Assembly (NCBI GenBank): GCA_031425195.1
Contig: JANPIX010000009.1
Location: 186,001 to 250,000 of the forward strand
DNA length: 64,000 nucleotides
Direction: 5' to 3'
DNA from: JANPIX01 sp031425195
Lineage (GTDB): Bacteria > Pseudomonadota > Alphaproteobacteria > Rhodobacterales > Rhodobacteraceae
A program made the position numbers and the translations under genes. A model generated the notes under the pieces. It saw nothing but the letters and a program-made list of their open reading frames with translations. It did not search any database and was not told where the DNA came from. Each line of letters starts with the position of its first letter. The first letter of the stretch is position 1. Below, one piece after another: positions 32,218-42,001 of this stretch.

Positions 32218-35200
32218 CTACTCTGCGACGTGCAGGGCCGGCGGCGGACGGTTGCCCCCGCTTTCCAGATGCTCCAACCGCGCCGCAAGCGATGCAATCG
32301 TCCCCTGCTGCTGCGCAATCCGCGCGGCCAGAACCTCGGCCTCCGGTGCCTCGGCTTCTTTCTCCTTTGGCCCAACCACCTTGCGGAAGATCAGCGCGAG
32401 CAGGCGCGAAAGATCGTCCATGATCAGAAAGAACGACGGCACGACGACAAGGCTCAGCACAGTCGACACGATGATGCCGCCGATCACGGCAATGGCCATC
32501 GGCGCGCGGAACGACCCGCCCTCGCCCACGCCCAGCGCCGATGGCAACATCCCCGCCGACATCGCAATCGACGTCATCACGATGGGCCGCGCGCGTTTGT
32601 GCCCGGCCTCCACAATCGCCGAAACCCTGTCCATGCCGCGCGCCCGCATCTCGATCCCGAAATCCACCAGCAGAATGGCGTTCTTCGTGACGATCCCCAT
32701 GAGCATCAGAATCCCGATCAGCACCGGCATGGAAACGGGCGACGACGTGATGATCAACGCAGCCGCCACCCCGCCAATGGCCAGCGGCAACGAAAACAGG
32801 ATGGTGAACGGCTGGATCACCGACCGGAACAGCAGGATCAGCACGGCCAGCACAAGCATCAACCCCATCACCATGGCGTTGACGAAACTGCCCACCAACT
32901 CGCCCTGAATCTCCGCGTCGCCCGCCGCCGCCACCCGCACCGATGGCGGCAGGGTAACACTTTCGACGATTTCGTTGAATCGCGCCGTTGACGTGTCCAA
33001 CGCCACACCCACCGGCAGGCTGGCCCCGATGGTCGCGCGCCGCTCGCGGTTCAGACGGTCAACGGTGGCCGGCCCTTCCGCAATCACGATATCCGCCACA
33101 GCCGACAACGGCACCGTGGCCCCCGTGGCGGTGGTGATCTTCAAAGATCCGATCCGCGCCAGATTTTCGCGCGACGCATCGTCCAGCCGCACCCGCACCG
33201 GGATCAGCCGGTTGTCGATCGACAGTTTTGCCAGCGCCGCATCCACGTCGCCAATTGTCGCCACCCGAACCACACCGGCAATCTGCTGTGTCGTGATGCC
33301 CAGACGCGCCGCCTGATCCTGCCGGGGCGTGATCTGGATCTCCGGTCGCGGCAACGCACCTTCGGATGCCACGTTGGCCAGCAACGGATCACCCGACAGC
33401 GCCTCTTCCAAAAGCTGCACGGCGCGGTTCAGGTCGGCCTCGTTCGACGACAGGATGGAAAAGCTGATGTCGCGTTCGCCCCGGTCGTTCAGTTTGAACG
33501 CCCGCACATCGGGAATGTCCTTCAGCCGCTCAAAGATTTCGGCCTCGATCTCGTTCTGCGGACGGATGCGGCCATCGGCGGCAGCCTCGGGCAACATGCC
33601 GCCGATCAGCGGAAGTTGCTGCCCCAAGTCCGAAAACTTCCGCGCAAACCCGTTGTCGAGCCGGTCAAGAATAACCGACACGCTGGCACGCCGAATGTCG
33701 ACGTCGCCGGTTGGTGACGCCCCGCCCACGACCAGCACGCTTTTCACGCCGTCCACGCCTTCAATCGCGCGGCGCATCGCGTCCGTCGTGATATCAGTCT
33801 GTTCCAGCGTCGACCCCGGCGGCAGTTCCACCGAAATGGCCACGCGGCTCACGTCTTCCGGCGGGAACAGGCTGCCCGGCACGCGCATCATCATGATGAC
33901 CGAAAAGATCACCACAACCACAGCCACAACCAGCGTCAGGTAATAGTTCGGGAACTTGAACCGCACCCCCGGCAGTTTCCAGCTTTTGGTCGTGGCCTTC
34001 ACCACCCGCATATAGCCGCGCATGAACGGCCCGTCCTCGACGTGTTCTTCCTCGGCATCCTTGGCCCGCATCAGATAGGCCGCCATCATCGGCGTGATCA
34101 GACGCGCCACCAAAAGCGAGAACAGCACCGCAATCGCCACTGTCATCCCGAATTGTCGGAAATACTGCCCGGGAATGCCGGGCATGAAACTGACCGGCAC
34201 AAACACCGCGACGATCGTGAACGTGGTTGCAATCACCGCAAGGCCGATTTCATCCGCCGCCTCGATTGCGGCACGGTAGGGGGTTTTCCCCATCCTGATA
34301 TGTCGTGCGATGTTCTCGATCTCCACAATCGCATCGTCGACAAGGATCCCCGTCGCCAGCGTGATCGCAAGGAATGACACGAGGTTGAGCGAGAACCCAA
34401 GCATGTCCATCACCCAGAACGTCGGCACCGCCGACAAGGGCAGGGCCACGGCGGTAATCAGCGTCGCGCGCCAGTTCTTCAGGAAGGCAAGCACCACCAG
34501 AATGGCCAGCAAAGCGCCTTCCAGCAGCGTATCGATGGCCGCTTCATAGTTGCCATAGGTATAAAACACCGTGTCGTCGATCATCGTGATGCCGACGTCC
34601 GGGTTCGCCTCGCGCACTTCGGCCAGTGCTGCATTGGTCGTTTCCGCAACGCTGACTTCGGACGCGCCCTTGGCGCGGAACACCGAAAACGTCACCACCT
34701 GATCGCCATTGTACCGGCTGAACGACCGCAATTCTTCATAAGTGTCGACGATCTGCCCCAGTTCCGCCAGCCGCACAAACCGCCCCGAAGGCAGGGCAAT
34801 GGACGTGGTGGACAACTGCTCGACCGTGTCCTGATCGCCCAGCGTGCGGATCGCCTGTTCGCCCGAACCGATCTCTGACCGGCCCGAACCAATATCCGCA
34901 TTCGTCAGGCGCAACTGCTGGCTCACGGCCTGTGCCGTGATGCCGAAACTGTCCAGTTTCACCGGATCAAGTTCGATCCGGATTTCCCGCTCTGCCCCAC
35001 CGTACCGGTCCACCCGTCCAATGCCCGGACGGCCCTGCAAGGCGCGCGTGATGGTGTCGTCCACGAACCATGACACTTCTTCGATGGTCATGTTGGGGGC
35101 GGTCACGGCAAAGCTCATGATCGCCTGCCCCTCCACGTCGATCCGCGTGACGATGGGCGATTCGATGTCACCGGGCAGATCGCCCCGGATCTGGTCGATG

Positions 35201-35532
35201 GCGTCCTTTACGTCCTGAACGGCCTTTTCTGTCGGCACTTCCATGCGGAATTCGATGGCCGTCGTCGACACGCCATCGTTCACACTTGACGACACGTTCT
35301 TGACGCCGGTGATGCCGGCCACGGCATCTTCGATTTCCTTGGTGACCTGACTTTCCATTTCGGCAGGGGCAGCGCCCACCTGCGCCACCGTCACCGCAAC
35401 CAGCGGCACGTCAATGTTTGGAAAGCGGGTGATCGGCAGCGCGTTGAAACTTTGCCAGCCCAGAACCATGAGCATGAAAAACGCAAGAAGCGGGGCAACG
35501 GGGTTGCGGATGGACCAGGCGGAAAAGTTCAT
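32218..35532 (-). CDS. RND-type efflux transporter permease (AcrB/MexB-like)
   Basis: A 1104-residue inner-membrane H+-driven RND pump. It has the N-terminal MNFSAWSIRNPVAPLLAFF helix, GILVDDAIVEIENIARH with the proton-relay Asp pair in helix 4, and two large periplasmic domains. After the last helix there is an unusual charged C-terminal tail of about 50 residues (KEKEAEAPEAEVLAARIAQQ, then IASLAARLEHLE) with coiled-coil character. I chose ATG 35532, preceded by GAGG; the upstream stretch is not family-like. It is cotranscribed with the TetR and adaptor genes; no outer-membrane factor lies nearby. It ends five bases from the convergent kinase gene. Confidence 0.94.
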   Translation of the reverse strand: MNFSAWSIRNPVAPLLAFFMLMVLGWQSFNALPITRFPNIDVPLVAVTVAQVGAAPAEMESQVTKEIEDAVAGITGVKNVSSSVNDGVSTTAIEFRMEVPTEKAVQDVKDAIDQIRGDLPGDIESPIVTRIDVEGQAIMSFAVTAPNMTIEEVSWFVDDTITRALQGRPGIGRVDRYGGAEREIRIELDPVKLDSFGITAQAVSQQLRLTNADIGSGRSEIGSGEQAIRTLGDQDTVEQLSTTSIALPSGRFVRLAELGQIVDTYEELRSFSRYNGDQVVTFSVFRAKGASEVSVAETTNAALAEVREANPDVGITMIDDTVFYTYGNYEAAIDTLLEGALLAILVVLAFLKNWRATLITAVALPLSAVPTFWVMDMLGFSLNLVSFLAITLATGILVDDAIVEIENIARHIRMGKTPYRAAIEAADEIGLAVIATTFTIVAVFVPVSFMPGIPGQYFRQFGMTVAIAVLFSLLVARLITPMMAAYLMRAKDAEEEHVEDGPFMRGYMRVVKATTKSWKLPGVRFKFPNYYLTLVVAVVVVIFSVIMMMRVPGSLFPPEDVSRVAISVELPPGSTLEQTDITTDAMRRAIEGVDGVKSVLVVGGASPTGDVDIRRASVSVILDRLDNGFARKFSDLGQQLPLIGGMLPEAAADGRIRPQNEIEAEIFERLKDIPDVRAFKLNDRGERDISFSILSSNEADLNRAVQLLEEALSGDPLLANVASEGALPRPEIQITPRQDQAARLGITTQQIAGVVRVATIGDVDAALAKLSIDNRLIPVRVRLDDASRENLARIGSLKITTATGATVPLSAVADIVIAEGPATVDRLNRERRATIGASLPVGVALDTSTARFNEIVESVTLPPSVRVAAAGDAEIQGELVGSFVNAMVMGLMLVLAVLILLFRSVIQPFTILFSLPLAIGGVAAALIITSSPVSMPVLIGILMLMGIVTKNAILLVDFGIEMRARGMDRVSAIVEAGHKRARPIVMTSIAMSAGMLPSALGVGEGGSFRAPMAIAVIGGIIVSTVLSLVVVPSFFLIMDDLSRLLALIFRKVVGPKEKEAEAPEAEVLAARIAQQQGTIASLAARLEHLESGGNRPPPALHVAE

Positions 35533-35542
35533 GATGATCCCC

Positions 35543-36715
35543 TCAATTCGTGCTGGCTTCGGCGGGAATCGGGTTGATCTGATCCCCGTCGCGCACAAAA
35601 GCGCCCGCCTTGGTTACGACTGTATCGCCCTCGGTCAGTCCCATGACGACCTCGACAAAGCCGCCATCGCGGATGCCGGTCTTGACGTCAGTGCGGGTGA
35701 CATGCCCGTCCACCACCTTCATCACGGTTGCCCCGCTCGGGCTCGACGACACCGCCGTCACCGGAATGGAAAGCGCCACATGCTCGGCCACCAGAATGCG
35801 CGCCTCGGCGAACATGCCGCTGCGAACCTTGTCCGACTGCGCAATCTCGATCCGTGCGGTGCCCAGACGCGTGGTCTGGTCGATCTGCGGCTCCACCAGA
35901 CGAACCTTGCCCGCCAGCGCGTCCTGACTGCCCACGGCCACGATATCAACTGCCTGCCCCGGGGCCACGCGGGTCAGATCCCGCTCGGCCACATCGGCGC
36001 GCAGTTCCAGCGCCGCGTCGCGCACGATCACGAACATCGGCTGTGCTGCCGATGTCGCGATGCCGCCAACCAGTGCATTCCGCTCCACAATCTCGCCCGA
36101 TACGGGGGCCACAACCTCGGTCCGCTTCAGGTTCAGTTCGATATTGGCCAGTTGCGCCTCGGCAAGCGACAGTTGCGCCTTTGCCGCGACAAGCGATTGT
36201 CTGGCCACCGTCACCCGCGCATTGGCCGACACCGCATTCGCCCGCGCCGTATCGGCTGCGGCCTGCGATGACGCGCCCTGCGCCTTCAACTGCGCCGTCC
36301 GTTCGTTGACGCGGGTCGCCTCGTCAGACGCGGCCTGCGCCTCCAGAACCTGCGCCTCGGCCTGCGCAATCGTGGCGCGGGCGGATTCAAGCGATGCGAC
36401 ATACTGGCTTTTCTGCAGTTCAAGTGTGGACAGCGACAGCCGCGCCAGAACCTGCCCCGCCTTGACCATATCCCCCACCTCGGCCTCCAGCGTTTCAATC
36501 GGCTGCCCTTCGACAAGCGGTTGAACCTGCACTTCCTCCACCGCCCCGATCAGCCCGGACGCCAGAACGACATCGCGCAGATCGCGCATTTCAACAGGGG
36601 AAACCGTGATCGCAGGCAGGGCCGCCAAGGTTTCGGCAGGTGCAGCATCCTCTTGGGCCAACAGCGGAACGGGGGCCATCAGGGCAAGGGTCAACAGGGG
36701 AACAAGCGCACGCAT
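35543..36715 (-). CDS. RND efflux periplasmic adaptor (membrane fusion protein)
   Basis: A 390-residue HlyD/AcrA-type adaptor linking the RND pump to an outer-membrane channel. It has a signal peptide (MRALVPLLTLALMAPVPLLA), a lipoyl half-motif (EVQVQPLVEGQPIETLEAEVGDMVKAGQ), a long helical hairpin of Ala/Gln-rich heptads (about 100-185), then the second lipoyl half and beta-barrel domain (TEVVAPVSGEIVERN). There is no lipobox Cys. It starts four bases after the TetR stop. Confidence 0.93.
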   Translation of the reverse strand: MRALVPLLTLALMAPVPLLAQEDAAPAETLAALPAITVSPVEMRDLRDVVLASGLIGAVEEVQVQPLVEGQPIETLEAEVGDMVKAGQVLARLSLSTLELQKSQYVASLESARATIAQAEAQVLEAQAASDEATRVNERTAQLKAQGASSQAAADTARANAVSANARVTVARQSLVAAKAQLSLAEAQLANIELNLKRTEVVAPVSGEIVERNALVGGIATSAAQPMFVIVRDAALELRADVAERDLTRVAPGQAVDIVAVGSQDALAGKVRLVEPQIDQTTRLGTARIEIAQSDKVRSGMFAEARILVAEHVALSIPVTAVSSSPSGATVMKVVDGHVTRTDVKTGIRDGGFVEVVMGLTEGDTVVTKAGAFVRDGDQINPIPAEASTN

Positions 36716-36719
36716 CGGA

Positions 36720-37331
36720 TCAGCCTTTCACAGCACTGTCTGCAATTTCGGATAATACGCCGTCGATCGCCCGCAGGATCATTTGCTGCAGGGCGTTTTC
36801 ATCGGCATCGGGAATTTTGAATGACGTTGCCGCAGATTTGACCAACATCATGATGAATGTCACATGAACGCTGAACTCTTGAGCGGCCACCGCGTCGGAT
36901 TTACCCGTCGCCCGGGCGAACACGGCAAGAAGGAAGCGGCAGATTTCCTGTTCCATCCGCATCGTCGCCGCCGCGATTTCAGGCTTGCGAAAGGCCGCAG
37001 CACTCATCTCGGCCCACAACGGCCCGTCGTCGCCGCACAACCCGTTTGTGACCCGGTCAACCAGTTTGGCCCGCACGGCAACCAATTGATCCGGCGCATC
37101 CATGATTTCGGAAAAATCCGCCGCAACCTCGTTCAGGTCGCGGTTCACGATGGCCTCCACGATGGCGGCCTTCGACGGGAAATAGCGATAGAAGTTACCC
37201 ACACTCATCCCCGCCGCCCGCGCCAGATCCTGCATCGACGCACCGTCAAAACCCTTTTCAGCAAAGACACCGCGAATGCTTTGCAGGATTTCGTCGCTGC
37301 GAAGATCGTGGGGTGGGACGGGCAACTGCAT
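36720..37331 (-). CDS. TetR/AcrR-family regulator of the RND pump
   Basis: A 203-residue TetR-type repressor. The HTH lies at about residues 13-55 (ILQSIRGVFAEKGFDGASMQ, then DLARAAGMSVGNFYRYFPSKAAIVEAI). ATG 37331 is preferred to ATG 37388: the upstream one sits inside a palindrome that looks like the repressor's own operator, and the extra 19 residues (MFIRAAAQHCAA...) are not HTH-like. It is the first gene of tetR-adaptor-pump, so autoregulation is likely. Confidence 0.9.
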   Translation of the reverse strand: MQLPVPPHDLRSDEILQSIRGVFAEKGFDGASMQDLARAAGMSVGNFYRYFPSKAAIVEAIVNRDLNEVAADFSEIMDAPDQLVAVRAKLVDRVTNGLCGDDGPLWAEMSAAAFRKPEIAAATMRMEQEICRFLLAVFARATGKSDAVAAQEFSVHVTFIMMLVKSAATSFKIPDADENALQQMILRAIDGVLSEIADSAVKG

Positions 37332-37378
37332 GTCTGACTTTCCGGTGGCGCTTGCGGCGCAATGCTGCGCTGCGGCGC

Positions 37379-37394
37379 GAATGAACATTCATTC
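37379..37394 (-). promoter_or_regulatory. TetR-type palindromic operator
   Basis: GAATGAACATTCATTC is a 16-bp inverted repeat with seven of eight pairs matching, 47 bases upstream of the chosen tetR start. It is well placed for autorepression of the efflux operon. Confidence 0.6.
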
Positions 37395-37473
37395 ATTTAG
37401 CAAGCGCCACGAAAAAGTCAACTGCCCTGTTTCAGGGGGCTCTCAAACCAACGCAAAAATGGCAAAGAATCCG

Positions 37474-38304
37474 TCAGGCGATCTGCAATCCCAGCATGTC
37501 ACGCGCCTGCCTCCAGGTCGCCGCGGGCCGTTCATACCGGTCGCACAGATCGACAACCCGGCGCACCAGCGCGGCATTCGAAGGCGCAAGCGTCTCGCGG
37601 TCGATCCGAAGGTTGTCCTCCAGCCCCGTGCGCGTATGGCCCCCCGCCGCCACGCACCATTCGTTCACCTCGATCTGGTGCCGCCCGATGCCCGCCGCGC
37701 ACCATTCCGAACCCGGGGCCAGCCGGTTCACGGTTTTCACATAGTAATCAAACACATCCCGGTCTGCGGGCATGGCATTCTTAACCCCGAACACGAACTG
37801 GATATACAGCGGCACCGCCAGCCGGCCATCCCGCGCCATCGCCACGGCCTGATGGATATGGCTCAGATCGAACGCCTCGATTTCCGGTTTGACATTGTAG
37901 GTCTGCATTTCCGACGCCAGCCAATCCACCAGATCCGGCGCGTTTTCATACACCCGCGTGGGAAAGTTGTTGGACCCGACCGTCAGGCTTGCCATATCGG
38001 GGCGCAGCGGCAACATGCCGCCCCTCTCGCGCCCCGCCCCTGACCGGCCGCCTGTCGAAAACTGCACGATCAGGCCCGGGCAGTGCGTGCGCAGCCCTTC
38101 CAGCAACCGCCCGAAACGGTCGGGGTCCGATGTCGGCGTCTGATCGTCGTTGCGCACATGACAATGCGCGATGGTCGCCCCCGCCTCGAACGCCGCCTGC
38201 GTGCTTTCCACCTGTTCGGAAATCGTAATCGGCACCGCCGGATTATGTTCCTTGCGCGGCAACGACCCGGTGATCGCCACACAGATGATGCACGGCTTGG
38301 TCAT
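37474..38304 (-). CDS. BKACE-family beta-keto acid cleavage enzyme (3-keto-5-aminohexanoate cleavage-like)
   Basis: A 276-residue Zn-dependent TIM-barrel enzyme that cleaves a beta-keto acid with acetyl-CoA to acetoacetate and a new acyl-CoA. Zn ligands H47 and H49 (AHCHVRN) and E229 (GLEDN) match Kce (H46, H48, E230), and E143 (KPEIEAFD) is present. The family covers several beta-keto acids. It is the last gene of the aromatic operon, whose products converge on 3-oxoadipate (beta-ketoadipate), so that is the best substrate guess. The ATG overlaps the upstream TGA (ATGA). Confidence 0.9.
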   Translation of the reverse strand: MTKPCIICVAITGSLPRKEHNPAVPITISEQVESTQAAFEAGATIAHCHVRNDDQTPTSDPDRFGRLLEGLRTHCPGLIVQFSTGGRSGAGRERGGMLPLRPDMASLTVGSNNFPTRVYENAPDLVDWLASEMQTYNVKPEIEAFDLSHIHQAVAMARDGRLAVPLYIQFVFGVKNAMPADRDVFDYYVKTVNRLAPGSEWCAAGIGRHQIEVNEWCVAAGGHTRTGLEDNLRIDRETLAPSNAALVRRVVDLCDRYERPAATWRQARDMLGLQIA

Positions 38305-39185
38305 TTCCCTTCGCCCACGCGGCTCAGCACGAAATCGAACTGCAGGTCAAGGAACGGCCCGTCAAACCCCGACCCGGCTTCGGTCACCGGATTGAACTTG
38401 GCCATCAGACTTTGCTTGACGCCGAAAACCGCATCCGAATGGATATAGGGATCGTCCGGGTCAAAGATATGCGTGACCAGCGTATCAAACCCTTCGGCCG
38501 ACACGATATAATGCAGATGCGCCGGGCGGAACGGATGCCGCCCCAGCCCCGCCAGCAGTTTGCCCACCGGCCCGTCATCGGGAATAGGATAGAACTTCGG
38601 TTTCACCCCGCGAAAATGATACCCCCCGTCCGCCCCCGTCCGAAACACGCCGCGCAGGTTGAAATCGGGCTGGATGCCCTTTTGCTGCACATCATAGAAC
38701 CCTTCGTCATTGGCCTGCCAGACGTCGATCTTGGCATTCGCAATGGGCTTGCCCGCCGTATCCAGAATGCGCCCCCGCACCCGCATCGGCTCGCCCTTCT
38801 GGTCCAGACAGATGTTCGCCCCCATCGGCAATTCCGGCGCATCATCCACATGGAACGGCCCCAGCACCGTCGATTCGCTCGCACCCGAAGGTTTGCGGTT
38901 GTTGATCGCATCGACCAGCATCGACACGCCCAGCACGTCGGACAACAGGATGAATTCCTGCCGCCATTCGTTGCACATGTGGCCGGTGTCCGTCAGGAAC
39001 ATGATCGCCTTGAACCATTCGTCCTGCGTCGGTTCGATCTCTTTCACCGCCTCGTGCAGCTTGCGGGTGATGACCTCCATCACCGCAGCCAACCGCGCGT
39101 CTCCGGCATTGCGGTTGCGCCCCGTGACCACGGCCACGGAATCCGCCTCGGTGAAATAGCCCTTTTCGTGATCTTCAAGCATCAT
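38301..39185 (-). CDS. Hydroxyquinol 1,2-dioxygenase (intradiol ring cleavage)
   Basis: A 294-residue Fe(III) intradiol dioxygenase, opening benzene-1,2,4-triol (or a catechol) to maleylacetate (or muconate). Iron ligands are Y164 (GFYDVQ), Y199 (KFYPIPDDGPVG), H223 and H225 (RPAHLHYIVS), as in hydroxyquinol dioxygenases. The N-terminal linker domain is the helical dimerisation type. A start at 39182 is equally possible. A flavin hydroxylase gene lies directly upstream and BKACE directly downstream. Confidence 0.92.
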   Translation of the reverse strand: MMLEDHEKGYFTEADSVAVVTGRNRNAGDARLAAVMEVITRKLHEAVKEIEPTQDEWFKAIMFLTDTGHMCNEWRQEFILLSDVLGVSMLVDAINNRKPSGASESTVLGPFHVDDAPELPMGANICLDQKGEPMRVRGRILDTAGKPIANAKIDVWQANDEGFYDVQQKGIQPDFNLRGVFRTGADGGYHFRGVKPKFYPIPDDGPVGKLLAGLGRHPFRPAHLHYIVSAEGFDTLVTHIFDPDDPYIHSDAVFGVKQSLMAKFNPVTEAGSGFDGPFLDLQFDFVLSRVGEGK

Positions 39186-39191
39186 GCACCT

Positions 39192-40946
39192 TCACAAGCC
39201 AAGGATGGACGTCAGAACCCGGCGCAATTCGGCCTGCGCGTCGGCGGACAACCCGGCGCTCCGCCAGGCCACATGCTGATCGGGCCGCACCAGCACGCAC
39301 CCCGCATCGCCGATTTCGCGCGCTCGCGCCCAGTCACCGGTATGGTCTTCCAACGCGCGGCGCGGGCCGATCACATGCGTCCGGATGGGAAGGTTCATCT
39401 GCGTGGCAAGACTTTGCGCCGCCGCCACCCAGGCATCGCCCCCGATGCCAGTGATCAGGGTGAACTGCCCGCCCCCGGTGATATCCAGCGTTGAATGCTT
39501 CTGTCCCGCCTTGTCAAACAGCCACACATGGGGAAGCCGTGCGCCGGGCCAGGTGGTCGGCTGATAATGCAACTCCATATCGCGGTCAGCCGCCGGTTCC
39601 GGTTGGCCGTCTGTCACGACCGCACCAGACCGGTACCGCTGGTTCATTTCCACCCCATGGCAATCGAACTCGTATTTCTTGAATTCGATCGCCCGCCGCA
39701 ACGCCTCGCGCTGCTGTTCCGCTGCCGGTGTCGCGTCGCACCGCGCATCCATGTTGCGCCGGATCTTGTCATGATCCACCCCACCATCCATCCCCAGCGC
39801 CTCGAAGATCGGGCCGAATTCCGCGATGGACTGGTTCGCCCGCGTCACGATCTGCCGCGCCACCGGCGCACGCTCCGCCGAATAGCTGTCCAGAAGAGAT
39901 GGGCCCGCTTGTCCTTTTACAACGGCGGCCAGCTTCCATGCCAGGTTGAACCCGTCCTGAATTGACGTATTCGAACCCAGCCCGTTAGACGGCGGATGCC
40001 GGTGCGCGGCGTCGCCCATGATGAACACGCGGTCTTTCTGCATATGCGTGGCAAAGCAGTTGTTCACTGTCCACACATTCGCGCCCAGAAGTTCGATCTC
40101 CAGTTCCGGGTCGCCCACCAACTGCCGCGCCACCTGTGTCGCCATGGCCGCATCCACCACCGGGGCGGGCTGGTTGATGTCGTATCCCCACACGATCAGC
40201 CATTCGTTCCAGGGCCGCACCATCCGCACGAGCCCCATCCCGATGCCGCCCACATCAGCCCCGGGCTGCATCACCCAGTACAGAACCGACGGGCGGTGGG
40301 CCACATACTTGGACAGATCGGCGCGAAAGGTGATGTTCATCGACCCGCCGACCGCCATCTTGCCCTCGAACGGCAGGCCAAGGTGTTCCGCCACCAGACT
40401 GTTGCCGCCATCCGCGCCCACAAGGTATTTCGACCGGATCACCACATCCTTGCCGGTCAGCCGGTCGCGGCAAGTTGTTGTGACGCCATCCGCATCCTGA
40501 ACATGGCTCACATATTCCGTGCTCATCCGCGCCTGTGCCCCGCGCGCGCAGGCCGTCTTGAACAGGATCGGTTCCATGAAGGTCTGCGGCAGGTCGTTCA
40601 TCCGGGTCGGCGAAGACAACAGGTGTTCCGCCTGGCTCAACGGATGGTTGCCCCAGCTTTTCATCCGGCCCAGTTCTTCGCCCGCAAGGCTTTCGCAGAA
40701 CACGTTCTCGCCCATCAACTCCTGCGGCGCCGCGTGCATATAGGCTTCGGCCTCCACGTCCTGCCCCAGATCACGCAACACCTCCATCGTGCGCTGGTTG
40801 GTGATATGCGCCCGCGGCGTATGCGCAAGCCAGCGATAGCGGTTCACCGCCATCACCTCGACGCCGTAAGTCGCAAGCAAAGCCGCCGTCGCACTGCCCG
40901 CAGGGCCGGTGCCGATGATCAGCACATCCGTCGTGATATCCACCAT
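39192..40946 (-). CDS. FAD-dependent aromatic monooxygenase (phenol/resorcinol hydroxylase-like)
   Basis: A 584-residue group A flavoprotein monooxygenase. The FAD-binding GTGPAGSATAALLA (about 12-25) and the GDAAHRHPPSNGLGSNTSIQ motif (second FAD contact) are present, plus a thioredoxin-like C-terminal domain. Sequence style is like 2,4-dichlorophenol 6-monooxygenase and resorcinol hydroxylases, using NAD(P)H and O2 to hydroxylate a phenol ortho to the OH. In this operon it most likely makes hydroxyquinol. ATG 40946 has GAGGA upstream; the longer frame upstream lies over the permease gene. Confidence 0.88.
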   Translation of the reverse strand: MVDITTDVLIIGTGPAGSATAALLATYGVEVMAVNRYRWLAHTPRAHITNQRTMEVLRDLGQDVEAEAYMHAAPQELMGENVFCESLAGEELGRMKSWGNHPLSQAEHLLSSPTRMNDLPQTFMEPILFKTACARGAQARMSTEYVSHVQDADGVTTTCRDRLTGKDVVIRSKYLVGADGGNSLVAEHLGLPFEGKMAVGGSMNITFRADLSKYVAHRPSVLYWVMQPGADVGGIGMGLVRMVRPWNEWLIVWGYDINQPAPVVDAAMATQVARQLVGDPELEIELLGANVWTVNNCFATHMQKDRVFIMGDAAHRHPPSNGLGSNTSIQDGFNLAWKLAAVVKGQAGPSLLDSYSAERAPVARQIVTRANQSIAEFGPIFEALGMDGGVDHDKIRRNMDARCDATPAAEQQREALRRAIEFKKYEFDCHGVEMNQRYRSGAVVTDGQPEPAADRDMELHYQPTTWPGARLPHVWLFDKAGQKHSTLDITGGGQFTLITGIGGDAWVAAAQSLATQMNLPIRTHVIGPRRALEDHTGDWARAREIGDAGCVLVRPDQHVAWRSAGLSADAQAELRRVLTSILGL

Positions 40947-40948
40947 GC

Positions 40949-42001
40949 TCAGCGATCCTCCTCGATCGTGGTCAGAACCAGTCGCCGCTGGACCGGAAAC
41001 AATTGTATGCCCGTGCGCGCCGCAAACAGCCCCCACAAACCCTTTGGCGCGAACAGCATCACCGTGATGCCAAGCAGGCCCAGCGCCATGAAATACCAAC
41101 TTCCATAGTCGGCAAACAACGACTGCAGCACGTAAAAGACGATGACCCCGACAATCGGCCCCTCAATCGTGCCGATGCCCCCGATCACGACTATGAAGAT
41201 GATCAGCGCCGTCCAGTCCGTAACGTTGAACGCCGCATTGGGCGAAATCTGCGCCTTCTGCACATAGATCAGCGCGCCAACCAGCCCCGTCCCAAAAGCG
41301 GCCAGCAGAAACACCCGCCACTTGATCGCCCCCGCATCCACCCCCACGGATCGCGCCGCATCAGTGTTGTCCCGCACCGCCGCCAACGCCAGCCCCTGCC
41401 GGTTGCGCATCAGCACATAGATCGCCGCAATCGTGCCCACGGCCAACAGCAACGCCACCCAATAGGCCAGAATATCCCGCGCCGCCGCATCGCGCACACC
41501 GAACAACCCGGCTACCTGCGCCACGCCCAGAATGTCGCTTGTCACCTCGCGCGGCAGGCTGGTTCCGGTGCCGCCCCCCAGCACCTTCCACTGCGCCACC
41601 AAAAGCCGCGCCACCTCGGCGATCACCCAGGTGCCGATGGCGAAATAGGCCCCCGCCAGCCGGAACGCAAAGAACGCGGTTGGCACTGCCAGCACAACCG
41701 CCGCCACCCCGCCCAGCAGAATGGCGGGCATCGGGTCCCACCCCCACAGCAAGACCCCCGCAAACATCGCATAGGCCCCGATCCCGACAAAGGCCTGTTG
41801 CCCCACCGATACCAGCCCCGCCGATCCCGCAAGCAGGTTCCACAACTGCGCCAGCGTCAGCATAGTCAGGATCATGAACAGGTCCTGCACCAGACTGCGC
41901 GACGCAAACGCCGGTAACACGATGGCCACCGCAATCAGCACCAAAGCCACAACGCCCGCGATGCTTCCCGCCCGCGTGCGGGTCTGAACACGGTAGCCCA
42001 T
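40949..42001 (-). CDS. Branched-chain-type ABC transporter permease (LivM-like)
   Basis: A 350-residue permease with about ten hydrophobic segments. Family motifs: NLLAGSAGLVSVGQQAFVGIGAYA and VIGGIGTIEGPIVG. The start overlaps the LivH-type stop (TGATG) and the gene ends three bases before the hydroxylase start. It forms the membrane pore with the LivH-like permease, probably importing an aromatic acid or phenol rather than an amino acid, judging by context. Confidence 0.92.
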   Translation of the reverse strand: MGYRVQTRTRAGSIAGVVALVLIAVAIVLPAFASRSLVQDLFMILTMLTLAQLWNLLAGSAGLVSVGQQAFVGIGAYAMFAGVLLWGWDPMPAILLGGVAAVVLAVPTAFFAFRLAGAYFAIGTWVIAEVARLLVAQWKVLGGGTGTSLPREVTSDILGVAQVAGLFGVRDAAARDILAYWVALLLAVGTIAAIYVLMRNRQGLALAAVRDNTDAARSVGVDAGAIKWRVFLLAAFGTGLVGALIYVQKAQISPNAAFNVTDWTALIIFIVVIGGIGTIEGPIVGVIVFYVLQSLFADYGSWYFMALGLLGITVMLFAPKGLWGLFAARTGIQLFPVQRRLVLTTIEEDR

